The notes below the pieces were generated by a model. That model was not told where the DNA came from. It ran no database searches and saw nothing but the letters and a program-made list of their open reading frames with translations. The translations under genes and the position numbers were made by a program. From Cytobacillus stercorigallinarum (GTDB taxonomy: Bacteria > Bacillota > Bacilli > Bacillales > Cytobacillaceae): DNA of 64,000 nucleotides. How positions within the stretch are numbered: the first letter of the stretch is position 1; every line of letters begins with the position of its first letter. Shown in pieces: positions 18,242 through 27,109 of this stretch. The DNA lies in NCBI RefSeq assembly GCF_014836495.1, contig NZ_JACSQT010000004.1, positions 191,073-255,072 on the forward strand. The letters run 5' to 3'.

Positions 18242-18568
18242 CTATTCCCCTCCCCTATAATCCAAATCAGCAAAATAACCAAATAATATAAAACAAATTA
18301 TAGCAAGAATGAATACTAATAATGCATAAACAAGCAGTAGCATTCTTGTTACAAAACCGTTGAATCTCTCATAGAATTCATTAGCAACATATTCGGTTAA
18401 TCCAAAAAAAGGTAATGCTAAAATCATTAAGAATTCAAAATCATACACAATCCAGCTATAAAATTTACCCCCTGCTGCTCGACTAATCAAATACAAAAAA
18501 GAAAAAAATAGATTAACTATTAAAAAAAATCCTAGCGTTCCAAACAATACTGCGATAAAACCCATCAT
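18242..18568 (-). CDS. Membrane protein, probable immunity protein (copy 2)
   Basis: This ~108-residue protein has three predicted membrane segments (MGFIAVLFGTLGFFLIVNLF; FEFLMILALPFFGLTEYV; MLLLVYALLVFILAIICFIL). It is a close paralogue of 19345-19653. The start is the ATG pair at 18568/18565 with GAGGTG upstream. A longer frame to 18652 only translates the toxin-tail remnant in the wrong frame. It sits directly behind an LXG-toxin-like C-terminal relic, the position of an immunity gene, so an immunity role is inferred from context alone. Confidence 0.65.
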   Translation of the reverse strand: MMGFIAVLFGTLGFFLIVNLFFSFLYLISRAAGGKFYSWIVYDFEFLMILALPFFGLTEYVANEFYERFNGFVTRMLLLVYALLVFILAIICFILFGYFADLDYRGGE

Positions 18569-18596
18569 ATAATAAATATCACCTCGATACATTAAT

Positions 18597-18692
18597 TTAT
18601 AGCAACCCGAATAGGGCATTCGCGGCACCATTAAATACATTTTTCGCGCCATCTAGTGCCTCTTTCGCCTTGTCTTTCACTCTATAGACCAT
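18597..18692 (-). pseudogene. LXG-toxin C-terminal remnant (copy 2)
   Basis: A 31-codon frame (VKDKAKEALDGAKNVFNGAA, then NALFGLL, stop) starts ATG behind GAGGAG. Apart from its first four residues it matches the end of the longer relic at 19693-19935. Glycine/alanine-rich tails of this kind end many LXG toxins exported by type VII secretion. The toxin body is gone. The ATG with its ribosome site may be fortuitous. Confidence 0.55.
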
Positions 18693-18797
18693 GACTCCTC
18701 TTCATATGTTATGTATAGTAAAGATCCGATTGAAACTTTCTACCCAGAATATAATCGTATAATGCGTTTAATTTCCCATGTTTTACTTGTAAAGCTT

Positions 18798-19318
18798 TTA
18801 AGAAGAAAAGTGGTCTATTTCTTCGTTTGCTAATTCTTCATTACCCAATAATTTATCTATTACTCTCTCAAAAAGTTGCTCTTTAATAGAAAATGGCTCC
18901 CCGCTTTCAACATAGGGATTAAGGTCTATTAATGCAGGCAAGTCAGCATGATCATTTTTTTCATATAGGTGATATATTCGATTATCGTATAAAGCATTCT
19001 GGATAAAAAACGAATCATGGCAAAATAGGGAAGTGCTAAATACTCCGTCATCCGAAGCAATTTGGCAACGAATGACTCTTTTTACTCTTGTTAAACCCAA
19101 TATGAAACTTTTGAACGTTTCATCCATTCTTCTTGTTGATTTTCAAATGTTAATAAACCTTTAGATATTAATCCACTAGTTGCACTATCAAGCCTAGTTT
19201 CAAGTTCTTTCTCCGAAATCTCTCCAAACACCTCTTCTTTAATAGAGTGAGCAACTTCAGCACCATTTAGTAAAAAAAGAGATAATATGTATTCTTCAGC
19301 CGTTAATGTATAGTTCAT
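18798..19318 (-). pseudogene. Frameshifted ~170-residue protein in type VII cassette
   Basis: Two overlapping frames form one protein: 19318-19091 (LTAEEYILSLFLLNGAEVAH, continuing to QQEEWM) and 19127-18798 (MDETFKSFILGLTRVKRVIR to the end). The frames cross near GAATGGATGAAACG. The two halves join naturally into an alpha/beta protein of ~170 residues. The beginning (helix, then G-L-x-x-K-G-L-L winged-helix-like) recalls EspG/EsaE-type chaperones of type VII secretion, but that is a weak impression. Alternatives are a programmed frameshift, two separate genes, or a sequencing error. Confidence 0.5.
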
Positions 19319-19344
19319 ATTTTATTCCTTTCATTAGATGATTA

Positions 19345-19653
19345 TCATTTATCCGCAAAATAGAAAAAGAATATAAAACAAATTATAGCAAGAATGAACA
19401 CTAAAAAAGCATAAATGAGCAATAGCATTCTTGTTACCAAACCGTTGTATCTCTCATAGAGTTCATTAGCGATTATTTCGGTTAATCCAAACAAAGGTAA
19501 TGATAAAATCATTAAGAATTCAAAATCGTGCACAATCCAGCTATAAAATTTACCTCCTGCTGCTCGACTAATCAAATACAAAAAAGAAAAAAATAGATTA
19601 ACTATTAAAAAAAACCCTAGCGTTCCAAACAATACTGCGATAAAACCCATCAT
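19345..19653 (-). CDS. Membrane protein, probable immunity protein (copy 1)
   Basis: This 102-residue protein has three membrane segments and is ~85-90% identical to 18242-18568 by eye. The start is the ATG pair GAGGTG-ATATATT-ATATG, the same as its paralogue. It lies downstream of a longer LXG-toxin C-terminal relic. In type VII cassettes the gene following a pore-forming or membrane-active LXG toxin encodes a membrane immunity protein, which fits. 'Orphan' immunity genes are often kept for defence against neighbours. Confidence 0.65.
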   Translation of the reverse strand: MMGFIAVLFGTLGFFLIVNLFFSFLYLISRAAGGKFYSWIVHDFEFLMILSLPLFGLTEIIANELYERYNGLVTRMLLLIYAFLVFILAIICFIFFFYFADK

Positions 19654-19692
19654 ATAATATATAACACCTCACTACACTACCTTTATATTAAT

Positions 19693-19935
19693 TTATAGCC
19701 ACCCGAATAGGGCATTCGTGGCACCATTAAATACATTTTTCGCGCCATCTAGTGCCTCTTTCGCCTTGTCTTTCACTGCATGTGAAACTTCGCCTACTTT
19801 TTCGCCAACATCCCCTATAAATTTACTAGTATACTTTGTTGCCCATTCACCTACAGAACTACCTACAATTCCGCCAACCGCCGCTCCTACAGGGGCAAAT
19901 GGTCCAGCCCCTCCATTACCGCTACGGCATATTTA
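19693..19935 (-). pseudogene. LXG-toxin C-terminal remnant (copy 1)
   Basis: An open frame without a start reads GGAGPFAPVGAAVGGIVGSS, VGEWATKYTSKF, IGDVGEKVGEVSHAVKDKAK and ends NALFGWL-stop. The Gly/Ala-rich helix-breaking pattern followed by amphipathic helices and a terminal FGW is typical of the C-terminus of LXG-family (type VII secreted) toxins. Everything upstream of ~19935 is missing, with an abrupt change to unrelated sequence, so this is a truncated relic. Confidence 0.6.
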
Positions 19936-19975
19936 AACAAAAAGTGTTAATTTATATTTTATCAGCATAAACCAT

Positions 19976-20167
19976 TTGTTGGAATGGGTTATACCATATC
20001 TCTCATTGCATTACTACCTTAGACCGTACGATGGACCAAAAAGAAAGTTTTATAGAAAAATACTAGAGGGTTGTTTGAGGAGGAAAATACCTTTCGTGAG
20101 CCGAAATCTTAAACGAACAGAAAAAGCTCTTTTCAGAGGCGAACAAAATCGTTTATTAAATGGTTAA
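19976..20167 (+). CDS. Doubtful small ORF, possible fragment
   Basis: A 63-codon frame starting TTG encodes a basic protein (DGPKRKFYRKILEGCLRRKI, then a Lys/Arg-rich tail) and stays open upstream as well. No ribosome site is seen. Composition looks protein-like, so it may be the tail of a lost gene. The rest of 19941-20248 shows nothing else. Confidence 0.3.
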   Translation: MLEWVIPYLSLHYYLRPYDGPKRKFYRKILEGCLRRKIPFVSRNLKRTEKALFRGEQNRLLNG

Positions 20168-20248
20168 CTAAGACACCGTTAGAATACAATAATAAAAAAA
20201 AGGTCAATCTTTACTATCTTTGTCTAACTCATAAAGGAGGCGTTTTGC

Positions 20249-20881
20249 ATGAAAATCGTTCTTTTTTCTGCAAAATATGTACTTGTCAGTTTGCTCGTCA
20301 TCGCATTGGTTTTTTTATGTTTTATAAAAACCCCATTAGCTCATGATGAAAGGTCAGGAAACGATTGTTTGCAATCGATCAATCACTATTTACAAACAAG
20401 TTATGTAGCAATGCATGATCATGAAGAGGTGTATGACACGAGAAAAGAGTTAGCCAAACTACAACAGCTTCAAGGAGATTTAGCGGAGGCTAGTGGACTG
20501 GATCAACCGTTGCTTCAACAGGCCCAAACGATGCTGATTCAATTGAAGAGTGCAATCTACCACAAGGATTTATCTAAGGCTGATTTCTACGTTGATGCTT
20601 ATTTATCGACACTATATGAAGTTGAGCATGCCCAAAGCAAATATAGTGGTATGAATCTGTATACAATGGCTGATTTAAATCATAAACAGATGGATGGCGA
20701 ACGTTGGCAACAACTTACTGAACAAGAGCAATTGAGTTATATTTTATCAATGAAATCGATTTTATTAAACCAAGGAGCGGCAACCTCTATGCCTTCTACC
20801 TTTTATGTATTAGAGCAATTAGCACAATCCTCGCATCATAACGTCGCTAACCAGACTGTGAAAACATTACTCCATCCATAA
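20249..20881 (+). CDS. Hypothetical exported or membrane-anchored protein
   Basis: This 210-residue protein starts with a signal-like segment (VLVSLLVIALVFLCFIKTPLAH, residues ~10-32), followed by an almost entirely helical, glutamine-rich domain (ELAKLQQLQGDLAEASG, TMLIQLKSAIYHKDLSKAD). AAAGGAGG precedes the ATG. Its own terminator follows. No family is recognised; helical bundles of this kind occur in envelope accessory proteins. Confidence 0.6.
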   Translation: MKIVLFSAKYVLVSLLVIALVFLCFIKTPLAHDERSGNDCLQSINHYLQTSYVAMHDHEEVYDTRKELAKLQQLQGDLAEASGLDQPLLQQAQTMLIQLKSAIYHKDLSKADFYVDAYLSTLYEVEHAQSKYSGMNLYTMADLNHKQMDGERWQQLTEQEQLSYILSMKSILLNQGAATSMPSTFYVLEQLAQSSHHNVANQTVKTLLHP

Positions 20882-20892
20882 TGGATATCAAG

Positions 20893-20925
20893 ACGACTCC
20901 CACCTTTTCATACTGGGAGTCGTTC
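20893..20925. terminator. Hairpin between convergent genes
   Basis: ACGACTCCCA pairs perfectly with TGGGAGTCGT. The T run is poor on both sides. It separates 20249-20881 from tcuA, which converge. Confidence 0.65.
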
Positions 20926-20933
20926 TGAATAAA

Positions 20934-22415
20934 TTATCTTACTTTTTGGGCATGACGTGAAGCCGCTGCACCAGCTAATTTGCCAAAAACCGCGCCAGAC
21001 ATTAAGCCCGAGCCACCGGGGTAATTCTCATAGAAAATACCACCAATCATTTCTCCAGCCGCATATAAACCTTCGATCGGTTCATTTACTTGATTGACTA
21101 CTTCCCCTTCTATTGTTGTCGCTAATCCCCAAAATGAGAAAGTAATTCCACACGTCACAGGATAGGCATAGAATGGTCCTTCACTTATCGTTTGTGCCCA
21201 GTTAGATTTAGCTGGGGTAATGCCTTTTGTCGCTTTACCGTCTTTTTCTGAAGGGTTGAATTCGCCCTCTTGGATAGCTGCATTATATGCATGAATGGTT
21301 TGTAGAAACTGTTCTTTATTCACATCTAATTGGTCTGCAAGCGCTTCAAGTGTAGCTGCTTCAAAGACTGTTGCTTCTTCTAAATCATATTCCGCACGCA
21401 AGATTGGGCGAACTTTTGCATCATAAATTTGGTAGGCAATATTTTTCGGTTGTTTTAAGATTTCTTTACCGTATTTTGCATAGGTATAGTTACGGAAATC
21501 GGCTCCCTCGTCTACAAAGCGTTTGCCTTCCACATTCACCATCACACTATACGGGTAAGAATGTTTTTTAAAGATATCACCTGGTTTTTGGAAATCTCCT
21601 ACTCTTGGTGCATTGGCATCAGTTCCAATGGCGTGACAGCCATTCCTTTGTCCAAACGTTTGTGCACCGATAGATATCGCCATATCAATGCCATCGCCCG
21701 TGTTAAACTCCGTCCCTCTAACGATTGCTTCGTTCCACTCACTTCCTAATGCCTCAGCACGTTTCTTGTTGTCTGCTTCTATACTTCCACATGCTAAAAC
21801 AACACTTTCACATTGAATCGTCTGCAGCTGCTCTTTTCTTTGCACTTCAATCGCCACTACTGCCTCATTTTCCGTGACAATATTTGTAGCTGCACTTTCA
21901 TACCAAACCTCAATTCCCAACTCTTCACAGCGATGAAATAAGCTGCGCATTAAACCAATCCCTTTATCAACGGTTTTAACTGGTAAACCGCCCCAGAAAT
22001 GAATTTTCCCTTCTTTTTCAAAAGATTGATTCGCATAGTTTAACTCAAACGCAACCCCATGCGTTTTCATCCATTCAATGGTTGGTAGAGATTGATCGAC
22101 TAATTGACGAATCAGCTCTGGTTTACTTTGATTCTTTGAAACACGCATAATATCTTCATAAAAGTCTTCTGTTCCGTATACGGGCATATCAATTTTATTA
22201 ATCGTTTCTTGATCTAAATCAATCACTTTCGTAATGGCTTCTAAGTCTTGATAAGCTACACGAATGGCACCGTCTGTAAAAAATGAATTACCACCACGTT
22301 TTTCAATTGGTCCTTTTTCTAAAACGAGTACCGAACTCCCTTGCTCTTTTGCAGATATCGCTGCACATAAGGCCGCATTTCCTGCACCAACAATCACGAC
22401 GTCATATTTTAACAT
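20934..22415 (-). CDS. tcuA: FAD-dependent tricarballylate dehydrogenase-like
   Basis: This 493-residue flavoprotein belongs to the fumarate reductase/succinate dehydrogenase flavoprotein group. It has the FAD site YDVVIVGAGNAALCAA at the N-terminus, the GGNSFFTDGA loop, the VVLACGSIEAD segment, RFVDEG, and the C-terminal ITFSFWGLATTIEGEVV, GLYAAGEMIGG and YPGGSGLMSGAVFG blocks that fit TcuA. TcuA oxidises tricarballylate to cis-aconitate in Salmonella. The electron-transfer partner TcuB is not present here. It is the last gene of the citMHS operon. ATG at 22415 follows AAGGGG; a TTG one codon earlier is also possible. Confidence 0.8.
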   Translation of the reverse strand: MLKYDVVIVGAGNAALCAAISAKEQGSSVLVLEKGPIEKRGGNSFFTDGAIRVAYQDLEAITKVIDLDQETINKIDMPVYGTEDFYEDIMRVSKNQSKPELIRQLVDQSLPTIEWMKTHGVAFELNYANQSFEKEGKIHFWGGLPVKTVDKGIGLMRSLFHRCEELGIEVWYESAATNIVTENEAVVAIEVQRKEQLQTIQCESVVLACGSIEADNKKRAEALGSEWNEAIVRGTEFNTGDGIDMAISIGAQTFGQRNGCHAIGTDANAPRVGDFQKPGDIFKKHSYPYSVMVNVEGKRFVDEGADFRNYTYAKYGKEILKQPKNIAYQIYDAKVRPILRAEYDLEEATVFEAATLEALADQLDVNKEQFLQTIHAYNAAIQEGEFNPSEKDGKATKGITPAKSNWAQTISEGPFYAYPVTCGITFSFWGLATTIEGEVVNQVNEPIEGLYAAGEMIGGIFYENYPGGSGLMSGAVFGKLAGAAASRHAQKVR

Positions 22416-22512
22416 CAAGCATATCCCCTTTTTTATTGATATTTTAACTATAAGAAATAATTAGAGATAAATAAAATACAGGATTTTTAGTAATAAGCAT
22501 AAATATTTTTTA

Positions 22513-23535
22513 TCACTTTAATATTTTCCACTTTAATATTGGTAGGATAATCACATAAATAAATAACATCCGAAATAATTGAAAAATCGTCACATGTGTT
22601 GCATCAGCTTGTAAAGCTGTAGCAATGAGCCCCATTTGATCCATACCTCCCGGGGCAGTACTTAAATAACTAGTAGCAAAGTCCAAATCAAAGAAGAACA
22701 CCATCCCCTCTGCAATAAAAAAGGTCAGGACTAGCAGTAAGATGGCGCTACTGATCCCGCCAATTAAAACACGAACAGGTAAACGTAAAGATTTCGGATG
22801 TAAAAGTAAGCCAATGTATGCACCAATACAAAGCTGTGCTATATGTAGCAAGTGACCATCCATTGGGTCTACGTCTACTTTAAAAAGACTTAGTAGTAGT
22901 CCGATCAGAACAGGCGTTAAAAAATGCGGCACAGGTAATCTTAATTTTTTTCCAATCGGTAACAAGAGCAATCCTAGTAAGATTAAGCTAAGATTATGCA
23001 GAAGATTGGATGAACCTTGTGCGGGTGCTCCCGGAACTTCACCTGTTAGGGAAACAATAATCGGAATGAGACCAACAACAAACAGGACGCGAATAACATG
23101 AAAAAACGTGACTACTGTTACATCAATATCCTTTTGTTCTTCTGCAAAAACGACTAATTGCGATAAACCACCAGGAATGCTAGCTATTATCGCTGTGGCA
23201 AATGGGATACGTGCCCATTTTTTCAAGAGATACGCCATTGCCAAACAAAATAAACTTAAAACAATGTTGAGCATGAACATAAACAATAATGTGTCTTTCA
23301 TAGCAATCAATATATTGAAAGTAAAAAGTTGACCAATCGCCGTCCCTACTATTAGGAGTCCAATATTTCGCATCATAACAGGCCATTTCATCGGTATTTT
23401 CCATATCAGCTGTGTGAGCAATACACCAAATAAAGAGCCTAACATCCAAGGCATAGGGAAGGAGAGCAGATGGAAAACAATTACACCAATAATTGCTACA
23501 ATTACCACTGTGACAATAGGGAAAATTGCGCGCAT
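22513..23535 (-). CDS. AbrB-family putative transporter
   Basis: This 340-residue integral membrane protein has about ten hydrophobic segments in two similar halves, as in the AbrB (ammonia monooxygenase-like) family. Diagnostic stretches are PMPWMLGSLFGVLLTQ near residue 27, IASIPGGLSQLV in the first half and the repeat-equivalent STAPGGMDQMG in the second. Family members are putative transporters; their substrate is unknown. AGGAGG precedes ATG. Its place between citMHS and tcuA suggests uptake or efflux of a tricarboxylate or its product. Confidence 0.8.
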   Translation of the reverse strand: MRAIFPIVTVVIVAIIGVIVFHLLSFPMPWMLGSLFGVLLTQLIWKIPMKWPVMMRNIGLLIVGTAIGQLFTFNILIAMKDTLLFMFMLNIVLSLFCLAMAYLLKKWARIPFATAIIASIPGGLSQLVVFAEEQKDIDVTVVTFFHVIRVLFVVGLIPIIVSLTGEVPGAPAQGSSNLLHNLSLILLGLLLLPIGKKLRLPVPHFLTPVLIGLLLSLFKVDVDPMDGHLLHIAQLCIGAYIGLLLHPKSLRLPVRVLIGGISSAILLLVLTFFIAEGMVFFFDLDFATSYLSTAPGGMDQMGLIATALQADATHVTIFQLFRMLFIYVIILPILKWKILK

Positions 23536-23553
23536 TATATTTCCTCCTAATGA

Positions 23554-24843
23554 TTAAACGCTAATGGCTCCAGTAATGACCGCTGTTATTATTAAGACAA
23601 CAGATGTTAAGAAACACCAAAGAACCGCATACTTTTGGTATTCTCCTAATTCTCTTGAAATCATTCCGACTAATAAAAATGTCGAAGCAACTAACGGACT
23701 TAGAAGATGAACTGGTTGACCAAGTACAGACGCTCTTGCTACTTCAATGGGATCAATTCCGAATGATGTAGCCGTTTCTGCTAAGACTGGCAGAACACCA
23801 AAGTAATAAGCGTCATTGGACATAACAAAAGTAAAAGGAATACTTGTAATCGCTACAATTAAAGGAAATTGTGAACCTAAAGAGTCAGGGATTAAAGAAA
23901 TAAGCGCATTTGACATCGCTGTGACCATACCCGTCCCCGATAAGATGCCTGTAAAAATCCCAGCCGCAAAAACAAGCGCTGTGACGATTAATGCATTCCC
24001 TGCATGCTTCATGATTATTTCTTTTTGCACATTATTTTTCGGGAAGTTAATCATTAATGCCATAGCAAAACCAAGGATAAAAATAACCGACGGTGGCCAA
24101 ACCCCTTTTACGAGGACGACCATAATAACAACCGTTAATACTAAGTTAGTCCACCACCGGATACGGGACGGTTTACCGGCACTTTCTTCACCTGTATGGA
24201 CGATATGATCAATGGAAATGTCATGAATCCCTACACGGTTACGTTCTCTCTTCCCTAAAAAATAGGCGACGAAAAGTACCCATATCGCCCCAACTACCAT
24301 TAACGGAATCAATGGAACAAAAAACTCCGACGCATCCACACCAGTTGCAACAATTGCCCGTGTTGCTGGTCCACCCCACGGCGTCATCCCACTCATGACA
24401 CTTAAAGAGATCATAGCGATGGTTGCTAAAATTAATGGATTCATACCTATTCTCAAATATAATGGTAATAATGCTGAGACTGTAATCATGTACGTTGTTG
24501 TTCCATCTCCATCTAATGCAACTGCTAATGCTAACGCCCCTGTACCTATAGCAATTTTAACTGGATCCCCTTTGACAATAGCTAAAAGTCGTCGTATAAA
24601 TGGATCGAATAAACCTGCATCTATCATCACACCAAAATATAAAATAGCGAATAATAATAAAGCTGCAGTTGGCGAGACTTGCTTTACCCCATCTAACATC
24701 ATGTCGCCAAGCGAAGAAACAAACCCTCCAAACAAAGCAAAGATGATCGGAACGGTGATCAATGCCACAATTGGAGACAAACGATTACTCATGATTAGAT
24801 ATGTAAATACAATAATCAAGACAAATCCTAAAGTAGCTAGCAA
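23554..24843 (-). CDS. CitMHS-family citrate/tricarboxylate transporter
   Basis: This 429-residue transporter has around 12 membrane segments. Motifs of the CitM/CitH family are visible: VALDGDGTTTYMITVSALLPLY, the MSGMTPWGGPATRA loop, TGILSGTGMVTAMS and the SNDAYYFGVLPVL segment. Members import metal-complexed citrate with protons; TcuC in Salmonella transports tricarballylate. The start is TTG behind AGGGGGAGA. It is the first gene of the operon, divergent from the LysR regulator, with a cre-like site just upstream. Confidence 0.85.
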   Translation of the reverse strand: MLATLGFVLIIVFTYLIMSNRLSPIVALITVPIIFALFGGFVSSLGDMMLDGVKQVSPTAALLLFAILYFGVMIDAGLFDPFIRRLLAIVKGDPVKIAIGTGALALAVALDGDGTTTYMITVSALLPLYLRIGMNPLILATIAMISLSVMSGMTPWGGPATRAIVATGVDASEFFVPLIPLMVVGAIWVLFVAYFLGKRERNRVGIHDISIDHIVHTGEESAGKPSRIRWWTNLVLTVVIMVVLVKGVWPPSVIFILGFAMALMINFPKNNVQKEIIMKHAGNALIVTALVFAAGIFTGILSGTGMVTAMSNALISLIPDSLGSQFPLIVAITSIPFTFVMSNDAYYFGVLPVLAETATSFGIDPIEVARASVLGQPVHLLSPLVASTFLLVGMISRELGEYQKYAVLWCFLTSVVLIITAVITGAISV

Positions 24844-24871
24844 AAGAACTCTCCCCCTTTTCTCTTAGTTT

Positions 24872-24917
24872 TGAAAGCGTTTTATTTATCTTTTTTACAG
24901 AATATATGATATATTCT
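24872..24917. promoter_or_regulatory. cre-like site and 19-bp palindromic operator
   Basis: AGAATATAT-G-ATATATTCT at 24899-24917 is a perfect 19-bp inverted repeat midway between citMHS and the divergent lysR-type gene, the expected place for an auto-regulatory LysR site. TGAAAGCGTTTTAT at 24872-24885 resembles a catabolite-responsive element (TGWAARCGNWWWCA) with mismatches at its end, and sits just upstream of citMHS. B. subtilis citM is also under CcpA control. Both roles are inferred. Confidence 0.65.
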
Positions 24918-24986
24918 AATAAATAAAATAAATAGTTTTCAGTAATACCTATAAAAAATTTTTATTTCAAGCGGAAAGGAGTTTCT

Positions 24987-25877
24987 ATGAATCTGAACGA
25001 TTGCCACATGCTCATCGATTTGTACAAAACAAAAAATATTACGCACACAGCCAATCATTTATATACATCCCAACCTGCAATCACTTATCGTATTAAACAA
25101 TTAGAAAAAAAGTATGAAATAGAATTAATCGTACGAGGCTCAAAAGGAATCGATTTTACGGAGGAAGGGCGAATTCTTTATGAACACGCAGAACATATCA
25201 TCCATACCGAAAGATTATTAGTTGACCGTTTAGCTAATCTAACAGTGGATACACGGGGGACCATTGCTATTGGTGCTTCTGGTTTGTTCTCGTTATATCA
25301 TCTACCTAAAATATTGAATGATTTTAAAGAACTTTATCCTAACATTCATATACAACTTAAAACGGGATGGAGTAGCGGTATGAAAGAAGCACTCAATGCA
25401 GAAGATATTCATTTAGCCATTATCCGGGGAAATTACGCTTTAAATGCAAAGAAATACACACTCTGTACTGAAGAATTATTTGTCGTATCGAAAACACCGT
25501 TTAAAAAGGAGGATATCCCGCACTTACCCTTTATCACCTATAAAACAGACCCTTCATTAAGTCTCTTAATTGATAAATGGTGGCGTACCAATTTTCAACA
25601 ACCAATCCACCCAAGCATCGAAACAGATCAAGCCGCTACATGCAAAGAGATGGTAAAGTATAATGTTGGTATCGCCGTACTACCCGGCATCAGTATCGAA
25701 GGCGAAGACGACTTATACACTATTTCATTAAATGAATTTGGAGAAGACATCTATTATCGAGAAACGAGTCTATTTTATAATCCATTCGTCGAGAACTTAC
25801 GTCATGTTAAATTATTTATAGATTTTTTGAAGAGTCATTATGATGTGGAAATAGCTGAGGGGGGAGCCAAGCGTTAG
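24987..25877 (+). CDS. LysR-family transcriptional regulator
   Basis: This 296-residue regulator has the N-terminal winged HTH (residues ~1-60: DCHMLIDLYKTKNITHTANH, LYTSQPAITYRIKQLEKKY) and the periplasmic-binding-like effector domain (GTIAIGASGLFSLYHLPKIL onward). AAAGGAG precedes ATG. It is transcribed away from citMHS-abrB-tcuA, the classic LysR layout, and is the likely activator responding to a tricarboxylate. A hairpin (GAGCCAA/TTGGCTC, 25864-25887) overlaps its stop codon. Confidence 0.9.
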   Translation: MNLNDCHMLIDLYKTKNITHTANHLYTSQPAITYRIKQLEKKYEIELIVRGSKGIDFTEEGRILYEHAEHIIHTERLLVDRLANLTVDTRGTIAIGASGLFSLYHLPKILNDFKELYPNIHIQLKTGWSSGMKEALNAEDIHLAIIRGNYALNAKKYTLCTEELFVVSKTPFKKEDIPHLPFITYKTDPSLSLLIDKWWRTNFQQPIHPSIETDQAATCKEMVKYNVGIAVLPGISIEGEDDLYTISLNEFGEDIYYRETSLFYNPFVENLRHVKLFIDFLKSHYDVEIAEGGAKR

Positions 25878-26178
25878 CGTTTGGCTCGGGCTATATTATA
25901 AAGCCTTTAAGTCTATCCTCAAAATATCTCTCATCTACTTTGTTTATTGCTTTCGTTTTCTTATAATCACTCATTCTACACATGCGTTTGAGCGCCATTT
26001 AAAATAGTGCTTAAAGGACAGTATTTTAAAGGACCAGGGTTGATCTGATTGCATCCCACCCATTAAGGCAATTCTTATTTTTTTATATCAGATAAAAATT
26101 CTGTCCATGGTCACCTTCATAGGAAAAATGCTATCAAGCTACATAGCACTTATCATCCTGAATCATTATGATGAACAT
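25878..26178. other. Intergenic, nothing supported
   Basis: After the hairpin at the lysR stop no gene, promoter or repeat could be supported. Confidence 0.5.
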
Positions 26179-26667
26179 TTATATGTTAAATGATTGGATC
26201 AGACATAATTCATCGTCAATACGATCCTGCTTTTCTTCGTACTGAATATTGAAATCGTTATATATTTTTTTCCAAAACGATACCGCGGGTTTATTTTCTA
26301 TCAACTCAATGACGTAATACTTTCCTTGTCTCTTATCAAATAACTCTTGCATAGCTTGCGTGCTATTTCCTTGCCCTCTGTATTTTTTAAGCATGAAAAG
26401 ATCATTCACTGCAAAATCATGATCTTTTTTTAACAAAGGCCGCTCTAATAGGAGGATAAACCCTATAATATTCATATCTTTCATGATGAAGTATGGGGAG
26501 AGACCATCTACTTCCCAAAACTGATCTAATCCCTCATATTCAAAAATGCCGTCTGGCCCGATGTCAAGTGTTGATGTGTATCTTGAAAGGTCATGAAGGT
26601 ACAAAGAGTAAAGGTTTTTTAAAATATTCTTTTCTGATTTTAATACTTCTCTAAGTGCCACAGACAT
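26179..26667 (-). CDS. GNAT-family N-acetyltransferase
   Basis: This 162-residue protein has the GNAT fold: YFIMKDMNIIGFILLLE (strands), NDLFMLKKYRGQGNSTQAMQ with the acetyl-CoA pyrophosphate loop RGQGNST (motif A), and PAVSFWKK (motif B). The substrate is unknown. Its ATG overlaps the stop codon (TAATG) of an ABC-ATPase remnant, so it probably was the downstream gene of a lost operon. Confidence 0.8.
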   Translation of the reverse strand: MSVALREVLKSEKNILKNLYSLYLHDLSRYTSTLDIGPDGIFEYEGLDQFWEVDGLSPYFIMKDMNIIGFILLLERPLLKKDHDFAVNDLFMLKKYRGQGNSTQAMQELFDKRQGKYYVIELIENKPAVSFWKKIYNDFNIQYEEKQDRIDDELCLIQSFNI

Positions 26668-26795
26668 TATATTAGCTCCACCTTTTTGTTTTTTTGTATA
26701 TTTTCACCAAACAACACAATCTCTCCTGCAAAAGGATGAATTAAACCCGTTACAATTTTCGTGATGGATGTTTTCCCTGCATCATTTTGCTGAAA
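26667..26795 (-). pseudogene. ABC transporter ATPase fragment
   Basis: A frame without a start reads QQNDAGKTSITKIVTGLIHP, then FAGEIVLFGENIQKN, and stops after about 40 residues. This is the Walker A neighbourhood of an ABC ATPase (GPNGAGKTT.. in intact proteins; here the P-loop reads QNDAGKTS). The signature, Walker B and the rest are missing, so it is a truncated relic. The remainder of the 26796-27109 interval contains no supported gene. Confidence 0.7.
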
Positions 26796-27109
26796 AACCC
26801 GTATATTACTGCTACTTCTAACCTAAGTAAGCTAGAGCCTATATTGTGAACAATTACTCTTAAACCATAAACTAACAGGGGCATTAACAGGTTGGTCCTT
26901 TTCTTAAGTCACAATAGAGTCAGGTTAATCGAAATATGGATATTTTTTCATATGAGGTGATATAACTAATTATTAGAGGAAAAATACGATGTATTTAACT
27001 TGTTGGTTACAATAGATTTAAGATCTAAAAAATATAACCATCCATTTAGACACCAACGAGAATCTTTTTGTTATATTTGGTGATACACTTGAAAAGGAGG
27101 GAATTTTTG

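Larger units (their letters stand above)
18245..19785. repeat. ~430-bp direct duplication (18245-18690 and 19350-19785)
   Basis: The two copies share the toxin tail, the ~30-bp spacer and the membrane-protein gene, at roughly 90% nucleotide identity. Identity stops abruptly at the TTTCACT at 18677/19771. They are in direct orientation about 1.1 kb apart, with the frameshifted gene between them, as expected from tandem duplication of a toxin-immunity cassette. Confidence 0.75.

Noticed and set aside
19718-19936. 72-codon plus-strand ORF
   Set aside because: It is the antisense shadow of the toxin-tail relic on the minus strand.
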